From Pedobacter ginsengisoli (lineage in GTDB: Bacteria; Bacteroidota; Bacteroidia; Sphingobacteriales; Sphingobacteriaceae), in contig NZ_JASSYX010000002.1 of assembly GCF_030244015.1 (NCBI RefSeq), positions 930,001 through 994,000 of the forward strand: a stretch of DNA of 64,000 bases, read 5' to 3'. This document shows positions 1-7,774 of this stretch, in pieces. Within the stretch, counting starts at the first letter, position 1. Each line of letters starts with the position of its first letter. The notes beneath the pieces are model-generated. The model was given only the letters and a program-made list of their open reading frames with translations. It was not told the DNA's origin and searched no databases. Made by a program: the position numbers and the translations under genes.

Positions 1-208
1 CTTTCTCCTTGTTTTAGATGGAATGGAAGCAGGGATGAGTTGTTTGAGGCTTTAGGCCAGCTTTCGCTTATGGCGTTTATAAACAGGTATTGAGATTTTG
101 GTTTTTCGCCTTTTTGGTAAGGCATCCCTGGCTTGTCCCTGACTCAGGAATCGGGACGGTCTGAATAGCGCAGGGTAAAGCAGTGTTTTACAATTTAATT
201 TTATGTTT
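1..208 (+). other. Gene-free structured leader before first DUF6266 gene
   Basis: No convincing reading frame is seen here. Three consecutive inverted repeats lie before the first start codon: GCCTT/AAGGC at 108-112 and 119-123; an outer CCCTG/CAGGG at 126-130 and 171-175 enclosing GTCCC/GGGAC at 135-139 and 153-157; and GTAAA/TTTAC at 175-179 and 187-191. This suggests a structured 5' leader RNA or palindromic intergenic DNA. The left edge of the window may cut an older element. No known riboswitch class was recognised. Confidence 0.4.
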
Positions 209-850
209 ATGGGACGTTTAACTGGTGGTCCTTACTACTTTTTGATAGGCAGGACCGGTAACAACGTTGGGCGGGTAAGAAACGGCAAAAATACGTTTTC
301 TATGCGTCCGCATCCTAGCAGTAAACCGCCTACCGAGGCGCAGCTTGCTGTGCGTTTTCCTCTGGGTATGTTTGCAGCCTGGCTGAGCTGGATTTCGCCT
401 GTCATCGAGACTGGATTTCAGGACTATGATGAAGGTGAGTCGGCTATGAATGCTGCGGTGGGGTACAACATTAAAAACGCCGTTACCGGCGTGTATCCGA
501 TGCAGGCCATTGACTATCCAAAAGTGCTGCTGAGCAGGGGAAAGGTAAGTGGTCCGAGTAGTCCTGTTATGGCGACTACTGTGGATGCGCAGCTGGACAT
601 TACCTGGTCTGATGTGATCGAGAGTACGATTGGCTTGCCGACAGACATGGCAACTTTTGTGGTGTACAATCCGTCAAGGGGTGCTTTTGCGGTGAGGTCT
701 GGTGTGGTAGCGAGGTCTGCTGAGAGCTATGACATCTCGCTGCCATCTGCCTGGAGCACGGAGAATGTGCATGTGTACATGATCTTTGTGGAGGTTGAGG
801 GCAAGGCTGTAAGTACGAGTGCTTATCTGGGCGCTACGGTAGTGCAGTAG
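209..850 (+). CDS. DUF6266 family protein (copy 1)
   Basis: About 213 residues. The family is recognised by the N-terminal MGRLTGG block, the SSKPPTEAQLAVR segment near residue 35, the AAVGYNIKNAVTGVYP segment near residue 95 and the AIDYPKVLLSRG segment just after it. These match the DUF6266 pattern common in Bacteroidota. No signal peptide or membrane segment is visible; function is unknown. An in-frame ATG at 203 is possible, but family members begin MGK/MGR/MGI, so 209 is preferred. A diverged paralogue follows at 1112, so this is a tandem pair. The leader and the spacer between the two copies are rich in inverted repeats. Confidence 0.85.
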   Translation: MGRLTGGPYYFLIGRTGNNVGRVRNGKNTFSMRPHPSSKPPTEAQLAVRFPLGMFAAWLSWISPVIETGFQDYDEGESAMNAAVGYNIKNAVTGVYPMQAIDYPKVLLSRGKVSGPSSPVMATTVDAQLDITWSDVIESTIGLPTDMATFVVYNPSRGAFAVRSGVVARSAESYDISLPSAWSTENVHVYMIFVEVEGKAVSTSAYLGATVVQ

Positions 851-852
851 TT

Positions 853-934
853 AAAAATGGTGGTCTCCTCCAGGGCTCGGTTTTCAAGGCGCGAAAAGCG
901 CATGAAAACAATGCCCATCGGAGTCACCATTTTT
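853..934. repeat. 82-nt imperfect hairpin between DUF6266 paralogues
   Basis: Nested complementary arms can be read through the whole element: AAAAATGGTG/CACCATTTTT at the ends (853-862 and 925-934), then CTCC/GGAG, GGGC/GCCC, GTTTTCA/TGAAAAC, and GCGC/GCGC around a GAAAA loop. Small bulges separate the helices. It starts three bases after the stop of copy 1 and could act as a transcript end, a processed structured RNA or a palindromic mobile remnant. An open frame at 857-1093 crosses it, but its composition is explained by the palindromes. Confidence 0.7.
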
Positions 935-972
935 TATGGGAAAACAGGGCGGTTAAAAGGTATGCGCCTGGA

Positions 973-1067
973 ACAAAATGTGGGTGTCTGTGACCGGGCA
1001 TCAGCGCCCTTTGTGCCCCTTCAGGCACCTAAGGGATGCAAACCGGGAGCAGATTCCCACATTTTGT
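973..1067. repeat. 95-nt imperfect hairpin upstream of second DUF6266 gene
   Basis: The outer arms ACAAAATGTGGG (973-984) and CCCACATTTTGT (1056-1067) are a perfect 12-bp inverted repeat. Inside are TCTG/CAGA, CCGG/CCGG, GCAT/ATGC, CCCTT/AAGGG and GTGCC/GGCAC closing a CCTTCA loop, separated by small internal loops. Sequence differs from the neighbouring hairpin at 853-934 but size and architecture are alike. It ends 45 bases before the next start codon, so it lies in the leader of DUF6266 copy 2. Confidence 0.75.
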
Positions 1068-1111
1068 TAGATAAGAAAACAATTGTTAATTAAATTTTGA
1101 AAGAAGATATC

Positions 1112-1747
1112 ATGGGAATTATGAAGAACGGCCCTCATGGGCCGGTATATGGCAGAGTCGGCAATCTGGTAACGTATAGGGTACTGAACAAGGATGTGGT
1201 AAGGATGGTGGGTGAGAATAATAAGCCGCCTAGTTTGGAACAGCTGGCCTGCAGGCAGCGAATGGCTGTGGTGGTTGCTTTTCTGCGTCCGCTGACTGAT
1301 TTTATTAATATTGGTTTTGCACTGAAGGCCAGAGCTGCGAATAAGTATCCTTATAATATGGCAGTGTCATATAATGTAAAGCATGCTTTGGCTGGGGTGT
1401 ATCCTGATGTGGTAATGGATTATGCTAAGGTGATGGTGGCAAACGGGAATTTGTCTGTGGCTGTCAATGCAGGGGTATTATTGGCAGATGAAGGGTTACG
1501 TTTTAGTTGGGATGCCGGTAGTGATATGGGTATTGCGGAGCAAAGGCAAAGGGTGATGATGCTGGCCTGCTTTCCGTTATTGCAAAAGGTGATGTGCTTT
1601 ATTGGTGGTGCTGAGCGGGTTGCGGGAACGGATGTGCTGTATTTGCCGAATGATTTAAGGGCTGCGTACATGGAGATTTACATTTCTTTTATCAGTGTAG
1701 GTAACAATGAAGTTGCAGACAGTGTTTACCTGGGCAGGCTGCACTAG
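1112..1747 (+). CDS. DUF6266 family protein (copy 2)
   Basis: About 211 residues, a diverged paralogue of the product at 209-850. Shared landmarks are MGIMKNGPHGPVYGRVGNL at the start, NNKPPSLEQLACRQR near residue 35, NMAVSYNVKHALAGVYP near residue 95, VMDYAKVMVANG, and a C-terminal VYLG. A TTG at 1097 is in frame, but ATG 1112 gives the family's MG start and is preceded by an A-rich stretch typical of Bacteroidota leaders. No signal peptide, membrane segment or catalytic motif is visible. Function unknown. Confidence 0.85.
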   Translation: MGIMKNGPHGPVYGRVGNLVTYRVLNKDVVRMVGENNKPPSLEQLACRQRMAVVVAFLRPLTDFINIGFALKARAANKYPYNMAVSYNVKHALAGVYPDVVMDYAKVMVANGNLSVAVNAGVLLADEGLRFSWDAGSDMGIAEQRQRVMMLACFPLLQKVMCFIGGAERVAGTDVLYLPNDLRAAYMEIYISFISVGNNEVADSVYLGRLH

Positions 1748-1799
1748 GTTATCTGCTCAATTTTCCTATTTTTACCCAACCACACAAACGTTTAGGAAA

Positions 1800-4022
1800 A
1801 TGAGAAACCACATCAAACCTGTTTTAGGCTTCGCTTTAATGGCATTGCTTGTATCCAATGCAGCGAAAAGCCAAACCACCGGCAACAACAAGTATGTAAA
1901 CACTTTTATAGGAACCTATCCGCTTACTGATCCTAAAATACTGGGTTATGAGCTGCCAAAAGGCTGGAGGTCATGGGCGGGATTGACATTCCCGGGAAGC
2001 TCTATGCCCAATGCGATGGTTCAGCTGAGCCCGATCACTGAGTATGGATCTGGCGCTGGATATGAATATGAAGATGACATCATTTATGGTTTTGCGCATA
2101 CCAATAAAGGTCACTGGAACCTGTGCAATATTCCACTGATGCCGGTGTGGGAAGGGGGCATTGCATCTGCGAAGGCGGCAATTGATGCCTCAAAAAACAC
2201 CCTTGAGGGCAGGAGCAGAAATCCTAAGGAATTTGGTTCTAAATTTTCACATCAGAAGGAAAGTTCAGCTCCCGGTTTTTATCAAGTTTACCTGGAAAAC
2301 TACAAGACTACGGTAAGTCTGACCTCTACGCTTAGGTGCGGTTATCACAAATATGATTTTGAAAATAACACAGGCCGCCAGATCGTATTTGATCTGGGGA
2401 GATCCAATAACAGAATTTCCAACTGGGAGATTGAGCAGGCAGGTACCAATGCGTTAAAAGGCAGTCAGCGTACAGGTGAGCGGATTTATTTTTATGCAAT
2501 ATTGAATACCGGCATTACAGCTGTAGAGAAAACGGATGAAGGTAAGGCTGGTGGATTTGCCCGTGTAAAGCTGTCTGATGCGGGAAAAGGTCCTGTAGAG
2601 GTTAAAATAGGGATTTCATTTGTGAGTACGGAAAATGCAAAGGAGAACCTGGAAAAGGAGATTGGAAATAAAACGTTTGAAACGGTACGCCAGGAAGGCG
2701 CTCAGACCTGGGAACAGGTGCTTTCCAAAATTCAATTGAAGGGCGGCACTGAAAAGCAAAAACAAATGCTGTATTCTTGCCTGTACCGCTCTTTGTTATG
2801 GCCGGCGCTGAGGAGCGATGTAAACGGGGAGTACACGGACGCAAAAAGAAACGTCGTGAAATCAACGGATTTCAATTATTATACAGAGCCTTCCTTATGG
2901 GATACTTACCGCAATAAAGATGTGTTATTGGGTTTGATCTCGCCTAAGGTTGCTCTTGATGTGATCAAGTCGATGAAGGATGTGGGTGACAAGAAGGGGT
3001 TTATTCCTACCTTTTTTCATGGTGACCACGGGGCTTCTTCCATTGCAGGGGCATATTTGAGGGGGATTGATGATTTTGACATCAAAGGTACTTATGAGAT
3101 CTTATTGAAGAATGCAAATGTGGAGGGCGGCGCCCGCCCACACATCGCCGAGTATATTAAAAAAGGATACATTTCGGATCCCGATATTCCTAATCCGGAG
3201 GTAGAGACTAAGGCAAAGGCTGGTGTGTCTAAGACCCTGGAGTATTCTTATGACGATTATTCTGTGGCGCAGATCGCAAAAAAACTGGGAGATACTGCAA
3301 ATTACAGGATCCTGATGGCGAGGTCTAAGAATTATAAAAATATGTTTGATCCGTCGACAAGGTTTATGAGGGGAAGGCTGGAAAACGGAGACTGGATCAA
3401 GCCTTTTGATCCGCAGTATCCTTATTATGAGTATATGTACAGGGAGGCAAATGCCTGGCAGGTATCATTCTTTGCGCCGCATGATATGCCTGGCCTGATT
3501 GAACTGTATGGCGGGCCGAAAGGTTTTGAGTCTAAACTGGATTCTTTGTTTACTTTGCCATGGAATCCTAAACACATCGCCAGAAACGTGGAAACTATGG
3601 TAGGCCAGTATTGTCATGGCAATCAGCCTGATCATGAGGCGCCTTTTGGTTATACTTTTATCGGCAAGCCTGAAAAAACACAAAAGGTTCTGGATAATAT
3701 TTTGAATAACCTGTATGGTATTGGCGAGAAAGGTCTGGCACTTTCAGGTATGGACGATGCGGGTGAGATGTCTGCCTGGTATGTGATGAGTGCGTTGGGT
3801 TTGTATACTTTTTCGGCTACAGATCCGGAATATCTGGTGACTGCGCCTTTGTTTGATGAGGTAAAGTGGAAAACCAGCAGCGGTAAGTTGCTGACGATCT
3901 CGAAGCCGGGTAAAGGCCGGGGAATTGCTGCTATAAAGGTTGACGGGAAGCTGAATAAGGGTTACTTTGTTTCTCATGACCTGTTTAAAAATGGCGGTAA
4001 GATCGATATAACTACCAAATAA
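1800..4022 (+). CDS. GH92 family alpha-mannosidase (exo-acting, secreted)
   Basis: About 740 residues starting at ATG 1800, which gives a signal peptide ending near AAKSQ; the frame is open from 1707 but that start would precede the signal with unrelated residues. GH92 is recognised from YVNTFIGTYPLTDP at the mature N-terminus, FPGSSMPNAMVQLSP (the substrate-cleft strand), MVGQYCHGNQPDHEAPFGY and GMDDAGEMSAWYVMSALG, the last carrying the acidic residues of the Ca-dependent inverting site. GH92 enzymes remove terminal alpha-mannose from N-glycans or fungal mannan. The gene converges with a minus-strand GH99/transporter pair, leaving a gap of only six bases. Linkage specificity cannot be read from sequence. 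Confidence 0.93.
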   Translation: MRNHIKPVLGFALMALLVSNAAKSQTTGNNKYVNTFIGTYPLTDPKILGYELPKGWRSWAGLTFPGSSMPNAMVQLSPITEYGSGAGYEYEDDIIYGFAHTNKGHWNLCNIPLMPVWEGGIASAKAAIDASKNTLEGRSRNPKEFGSKFSHQKESSAPGFYQVYLENYKTTVSLTSTLRCGYHKYDFENNTGRQIVFDLGRSNNRISNWEIEQAGTNALKGSQRTGERIYFYAILNTGITAVEKTDEGKAGGFARVKLSDAGKGPVEVKIGISFVSTENAKENLEKEIGNKTFETVRQEGAQTWEQVLSKIQLKGGTEKQKQMLYSCLYRSLLWPALRSDVNGEYTDAKRNVVKSTDFNYYTEPSLWDTYRNKDVLLGLISPKVALDVIKSMKDVGDKKGFIPTFFHGDHGASSIAGAYLRGIDDFDIKGTYEILLKNANVEGGARPHIAEYIKKGYISDPDIPNPEVETKAKAGVSKTLEYSYDDYSVAQIAKKLGDTANYRILMARSKNYKNMFDPSTRFMRGRLENGDWIKPFDPQYPYYEYMYREANAWQVSFFAPHDMPGLIELYGGPKGFESKLDSLFTLPWNPKHIARNVETMVGQYCHGNQPDHEAPFGYTFIGKPEKTQKVLDNILNNLYGIGEKGLALSGMDDAGEMSAWYVMSALGLYTFSATDPEYLVTAPLFDEVKWKTSSGKLLTISKPGKGRGIAAIKVDGKLNKGYFVSHDLFKNGGKIDITTK

Positions 4023-4028
4023 GTTTTT

Positions 4029-4910
4029 CTAGTGTTTCTTCAGGGAACTCATAGTGATGCCTGCGAGTACGCAAACTGATCCGATGATATGTATGGTGCT
4101 GAGTGGCTCATGCAGGAAGATAAAAGCGGTGAGGACACCGACAATGGGTTCGAGGTTGAGAAAATTGCCTACTTGTGCTGCGGGCAGGGTCTCTAATGCT
4201 TTGTTGTACAGGAAGTAGCATAGGGCCGATGCTATGGCGCCCAGGTAGATCAGGGCTAACCATTCATTTGCTGAGAGAGAGATGGTACCGCCATGGTTGT
4301 ACAGGTCGATGAGTGCGGCGGGCAGCAGCAAAATGGTGCCCGAAAATCCGCTGAGACAGGTAACCGTGAGTGAGTTGATGTGGTCAAGTTTCCTGGAAAT
4401 AATGGTGTAGACTGCCCAGCAGATCATTGCTGCGATCATCAGCAGATTGCCTTTGAGGCTGTCGCCGCTTTGGTCTCCGTTTGTAAAGAAGCCTACAGCT
4501 GCGACTCCTGCGGTAGACAAAAGGATGCCGGTGATCTGGAATTTGTTTAGTCTTTCTTTGAGAAAGATGACACCAAGGACGGCGATGGCCACAGGCAGGA
4601 AGCCCTGAATCAGCGCCCCGGTTGATGCGGAGGTATACAGCAGGGATATATTGAAAGCAATGTAAAAGAGTGTAATTCCCGTTAGCCCCATGAGGGTGAG
4701 ATAGGCGTAGTCGGAGCGCTTTAGGTGGCTGATGCTGGCCTGTTTGCTAAAAATAAATACCGGCAGCAGACAAATAGAAGCAATGAGGAACCTGACAAAG
4801 GCAAAGAACAGTGGCGGAATGTCTGCTACTAAAACTTTGGTTACGGCGATGGTACTGCCCCATGTGAGCATGACAAAAATAATGCTGGCAAGACCAAAGT
4901 ATTTTTTCAT
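4029..4910 (-). CDS. EamA/DMT-type transporter
   Basis: About 293 residues, almost entirely hydrophobic, with two homologous halves of five helices each as expected of EamA drug/metabolite exporters. Visible landmarks are the N-terminal MLTWGSTIAVTKVLV, FVRFLIASICLLP, the repeat-half motif CWAVYTIISRKL, and NFLNLEPIVGVLTAFIFLHEPL near the C-terminus. It is an inner-membrane transporter with unknown substrate. Its ATG overlaps the TGA of the upstream GH99 gene (ATGA at 4907-4910), so the two are probably translationally coupled. A role in sugar or metabolite efflux alongside mannan breakdown is only inferred. Confidence 0.88.
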   Translation of the reverse strand: MKKYFGLASIIFVMLTWGSTIAVTKVLVADIPPLFFAFVRFLIASICLLPVFIFSKQASISHLKRSDYAYLTLMGLTGITLFYIAFNISLLYTSASTGALIQGFLPVAIAVLGVIFLKERLNKFQITGILLSTAGVAAVGFFTNGDQSGDSLKGNLLMIAAMICWAVYTIISRKLDHINSLTVTCLSGFSGTILLLPAALIDLYNHGGTISLSANEWLALIYLGAIASALCYFLYNKALETLPAAQVGNFLNLEPIVGVLTAFIFLHEPLSTIHIIGSVCVLAGITMSSLKKH

Positions 4911-5980
4911 TTGTTTACAAACCGACTGGACCAGTATTTTGTTCTGACGAGGTAATAATCGTCTGCAAGTGGTTTGTAGTCGAGGTAAGTAAATCCTGTT
5001 GTTTTGTATGGTTTTGCGGGTTCTATCTGCGTGCCTTCATGCCATTCGTTGAATGAGGTGATGGCAATGGCTGAGGGTTTTACGGCTATTGCTTTTTTCC
5101 AGTAGTCGTCGTAGTATTTGCCATTGTCCCTGTTTTGGGTATTGATGGCATTTTCCGGGCGGATGCGCTCATCGATATAACCAGGGCCTACACATGGGAT
5201 GAACTGTTTTTTGTTCTGTATGGCCCATTGCTGCATGTCTGCCCAGTTTTTTGGGTCGGAGCCGTACCGGAATACTTTAGAGACGAAATAGGTGTAAAAG
5301 CCATCAAATCCGGATGTTTTGAAGAATTCTTGCTCGTTGCTGTTTACCCAAAGTCCCATAAAATCTGAATTGTATGGTGTTTTACGGATGCTCTGGCTTC
5401 CTTCGGCATTGAGCACTTCGGCCCATTCCGGGACTTTGCTCAGGTAAGAGTCGTAAACGAAGAATAGTGGTTTTTTGGTGTCCTCCGCACGGTAAAAGGC
5501 GGGGTGTTTGCCCCAGGTGTCGATGATGTATTTGACATCTGCTTTCACGGTGAGCGGGCTTCTGGCTCCGTAAGGCTCTATCTGAAAGCCTACTTGTACT
5601 CCTGCTTTTTGTGCTTCTGCGAAGATCACGGGAATGCTTTCGGCGGTGAAGTGGTCTTTGCCCCAGTAAGTCAGGAATATGGCATCAATGCCTGCCTTTT
5701 TGATCATGACCATGTGTTTGCCAATGAGTACAGGGTCTTTGGTGCTGTAGTTGCCCAGGCTCGGAAAGAAGTTGGAGCCGATGTTGTCCCCGCCTGGGTA
5801 TCCTTTTTTGTCGCCATTGTTCCAGTGCGACCAATGCTGGTCTGTGCCGTCGAAGGCCGGGGTCTGGTACCAGTTGTAGTAAAAACAGAATACTCTTTTG
5901 CGGGCTGCTTGGCTTTTTTGGAATGCGGTAATGAGCAGGAGCAGCAGTGCTGCTGATAGTAATATTTGGTTCTTTTTCAT
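4907..5980 (-). CDS. GH99 family endo-alpha-mannosidase-like protein
   Basis: About 357 residues with a signal peptide ending near KSQAA. The segment VFCFYYNWYQTP opens the TIM barrel. Near residues 307-322, ITSFNEWHEGTQIEPA is the signature of GH99; its two glutamates around residues 312 and 315 match the catalytic pair of bacterial endo-alpha-1,2-mannanases. Known GH99 enzymes cut inside alpha-mannan or glucosylated high-mannose N-glycans. The GH92 exo-mannosidase gene lies next door on the opposite strand, supporting a shared substrate, although no SusC/SusD pair is present here. Start ATG 5980 fits the signal peptide. Confidence 0.9.
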   Translation of the reverse strand: MKKNQILLSAALLLLLITAFQKSQAARKRVFCFYYNWYQTPAFDGTDQHWSHWNNGDKKGYPGGDNIGSNFFPSLGNYSTKDPVLIGKHMVMIKKAGIDAIFLTYWGKDHFTAESIPVIFAEAQKAGVQVGFQIEPYGARSPLTVKADVKYIIDTWGKHPAFYRAEDTKKPLFFVYDSYLSKVPEWAEVLNAEGSQSIRKTPYNSDFMGLWVNSNEQEFFKTSGFDGFYTYFVSKVFRYGSDPKNWADMQQWAIQNKKQFIPCVGPGYIDERIRPENAINTQNRDNGKYYDDYWKKAIAVKPSAIAITSFNEWHEGTQIEPAKPYKTTGFTYLDYKPLADDYYLVRTKYWSSRFVNK

Positions 5981-6025
5981 TTGTGTGCCGATCTGTGTAT
6001 CAGCACCTAAATTATAAAAAATACT

Positions 6026-6448
6026 TTACTTACAGTTTTTAAGGTCTTCGGCTATTTGTTCAGGTTTATACATACCTTGTTTGTTTCCATAGGAATTGGT
6101 GATGTATACTATGAGCTGGGCGATGTCGATATCAAAAAGTTGTGCGTTATCAGGCATTTTGCCTTCGTAATCCTGGTTGTGGATGGTTACAGTGGTGTCT
6201 GATCCGTTTTTAATGAGACAGGCCAGTTTTTGTTTGTTTTGTTTTAGGTACACGGTATCGGTGAGCGGCGGAACGAGTTTGCCCAATCCTTCGCCATTGG
6301 CTCCATGGCAGTTCTGACAATGTTTGATATACAGGTCGCGGCCGTTGGTATAGTAGATCTGCTGTTTTAGCTCATCAGAATTCTGACAGGAATAGATGAT
6401 CGACGCAATGACGGACAGGGTAAGGAAGGTGAGCAAGGTCTTGCGCAT
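6026..6448 (-). CDS. c-type cytochrome lipoprotein
   Basis: About 140 residues. A lipobox-like IIYSC places the lipidated cysteine near residue 21. One haem c site CQNCH lies at residues 44-48, and GKMPD near 98 provides the likely axial methionine, so this is a single-haem class I cytochrome c on the periplasmic membrane face. It follows the SCO gene by 26 bases in the same direction, which suggests a respiratory role linked to copper-dependent terminal oxidase. Its exact redox partner is not evident. Confidence 0.9.
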   Translation of the reverse strand: MRKTLLTFLTLSVIASIIYSCQNSDELKQQIYYTNGRDLYIKHCQNCHGANGEGLGKLVPPLTDTVYLKQNKQKLACLIKNGSDTTVTIHNQDYEGKMPDNAQLFDIDIAQLIVYITNSYGNKQGMYKPEQIAEDLKNCK

Positions 6449-6474
6449 TATGGTTCTTTAATTTTAGTGCTGAA

Positions 6475-7128
6475 CTATTTCTTTTCTTCCGCAAGCAGGA
6501 CCGGGATGTCTTTTTTCAGTTGTGCTACCTGTTCGGGATTGGTGCCATCATAGGCTCCGCGGATGTGTTTGTCTTTGTCAATGAGTACAAGCCATCCCTG
6601 GTGCACGTAGTTTTCTTTGGCGGTGCTGTCTTCCATCACGGCTACTAAATAATCTTTTTCGGCAATCTTGTAGACGCTGTCTTTGCTGCCATAGGCGAAC
6701 TGCCACCTGGCTCCGTCTACACCGAGTTTAGTTGCGTATTTCTTTAACTTGGATGGGATATCGTATTTAAAGTCAATGGTGTGTGATAGGAACATGACAT
6801 CCGGATTGTCTTTGTATTCGTCAAAGATTGTTTTCATGTTGCGGTGCATGGTTGGGCAGATGGTGGTACATGAAGTAAAGAAGAAATCGGCGATATAGAT
6901 CTTGTTTTTGAAGGTGTCGCCGGTCACTGGCAAGCTGTCCTGGTTCAAAAAGCTAAATGCCGGAATGGTTTTGTAAACCGTGTCGACAGTGGTGGTACCA
7001 TCTGCATTTTTAACTTCTTTTGTATCTCTGGGGCCAAGTATGGGCAGTGTTCTGCTTTGTTTGCAAGCGGCAAATAGAAGGATGATGCATAAGAATGATA
7101 GGGGGTAAATATACCTGGCTGACTTCAT
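6475..7128 (-). CDS. SCO1/SenC family copper chaperone (paralogue 1)
   Basis: About 217 residues. A lipoprotein signal ends at AAC (Cys22). The thioredoxin-like fold carries CTTICP (Cys87 and Cys91) and a distal histidine in YVHQGWLVLID (His176), the three Cu ligands of SCO proteins that load the CuA site of cytochrome oxidase. A paralogue lies at 16073-16654 and shares long stretches such as HTIDxKYDxPS and LRGAYDGT-like blocks. It is first in a two-gene unit with the cytochrome c downstream, and a TACCTTTG box lies just upstream. Confidence 0.93.
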   Translation of the reverse strand: MKSARYIYPLSFLCIILLFAACKQSRTLPILGPRDTKEVKNADGTTTVDTVYKTIPAFSFLNQDSLPVTGDTFKNKIYIADFFFTSCTTICPTMHRNMKTIFDEYKDNPDVMFLSHTIDFKYDIPSKLKKYATKLGVDGARWQFAYGSKDSVYKIAEKDYLVAVMEDSTAKENYVHQGWLVLIDKDKHIRGAYDGTNPEQVAQLKKDIPVLLAEEKK

Positions 7129-7160
7129 AATGGCAGTTAATATTGGTTATTGGATTGTTG

Positions 7161-7168
7161 CAAAGGTA
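7161..7168 (-). promoter_or_regulatory. Bacteroidota -7 box for SCO/cytochrome c unit
   Basis: The minus strand reads TACCTTTG, an exact match to the Bacteroidota primary sigma -7 consensus TAnnTTTG. It lies 33 bases upstream of the SCO start codon. No clear -33 TTTG was found at ideal spacing. Confidence 0.55.
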
Positions 7169-7231
7169 CATTCCTGAAAAAATAAACTGTAATGTCTGGG
7201 TAATTATTTAGGTTTTTATAGTCAACTTGAC

Positions 7232-7239
7232 TAAGTTTG
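7232..7239 (+). promoter_or_regulatory. Bacteroidota -7 box upstream of cobalamin riboswitch
   Basis: TAAGTTTG matches TAnnTTTG. A T-rich GGTTTTTATA lies about 20 bases upstream in the -33 position. The predicted start of transcription is just before the riboswitch, so this is the likely metE promoter. Confidence 0.5.
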
Positions 7240-7269
7240 CACCAATAAGTTCTTTACTTTCTTCATCAA

Positions 7270-7436
7270 CCGGTATAGGTTTTACTTAATTGTAGATTAA
7301 TAGGGAATCGTGTGAAAATCACGGACTGTCGCGCAACTGTAAGTAACACAAGGTTTTTACCCTTAGTTTGTCCACTGTTCTGCGGAATGGGAAGGATGGT
7401 AAAAATGTTACAAGTCAGGAGACCTGCCTAATATCG
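7270..7436 (+). promoter_or_regulatory. Cobalamin (AdoCbl) riboswitch controlling metE
   Basis: The sequence holds the class landmarks in order: GGTATAGGTTT at the 5' side (7272 on), GGGAATCGTGTGAAAATCACGG, the core GTCGCGCAACTGTAAG, a CCACTG followed by GGGAAGGAT, and the B12 box AAGTCAGGAGACCTGCC at 7412-7428. It sits on the plus strand about 340 bases before metE. This is the expected logic: with cobalamin available, the B12-independent methionine synthase is shut off. The expression platform downstream was not resolved by eye. Confidence 0.93.
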
Positions 7437-7774
7437 ATTTGACTATGCTTTCGCGGTTTGAAGCAGGGGTTGAGTTTGGTGTAATGGTTTCTATTTACTC
7501 TCGTCTATCGTTACTGAAACAAGTTCATTACGGGCTTTAAGAGATATCTCTTGTTTTGTTTCACAGTTTCTCTGGGACATGAATAGTTCAAGAGATCTCT
7601 CATTGCATTCGAGATGACGAGGTGGCATATTTGAGATAACGGCCTGGGGATGATTATGTCTGCCGGGCGGTTCCGTTACATTGTTATTCCTTCTTATTTC
7701 TTCTTTCCCGTTCGCATTGCGAAGTTCAGCAAAAAGGGCTTTTAAAGATTTTTTCATCATTAAAAAGCAAGAAA
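7437..7774 (+). other. Long metE leader containing a dispersed-repeat fragment
   Basis: This 338-base stretch separates the riboswitch from metE. At 7587-7620 it contains the sequence family that reads CGTCATCTCGAATGCAATGA on the minus strand, a widespread Bacteroidota intergenic repeat motif, and at about 7532-7548 a short palindrome TTAAGAGATATCTCTT. An 89-codon minus-strand frame at 7491-7760 is largely the translation of this repeat and is not accepted as a gene. Confidence 0.5.

Larger units (their letters stand above)
7129..7269. other. Divergent promoter region between SCO and metE
   Basis: No gene. The region holds the minus-strand -7 box at 7161 and the plus-strand -7 box at 7232 listed separately, and is AT-rich between. 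Confidence 0.6.

Noticed and set aside
857..1093. 78-codon plus-strand open frame between DUF6266 genes
   Set aside because: Its whole length is two long hairpins; the peptide has no recognised similarity and the structure explains the sequence.
7491..7760. 89-codon minus-strand open frame in the metE leader
   Set aside because: The middle reads a dispersed intergenic repeat (RHLECNERSLEL), and the frame lies inside the riboswitch-to-metE leader.
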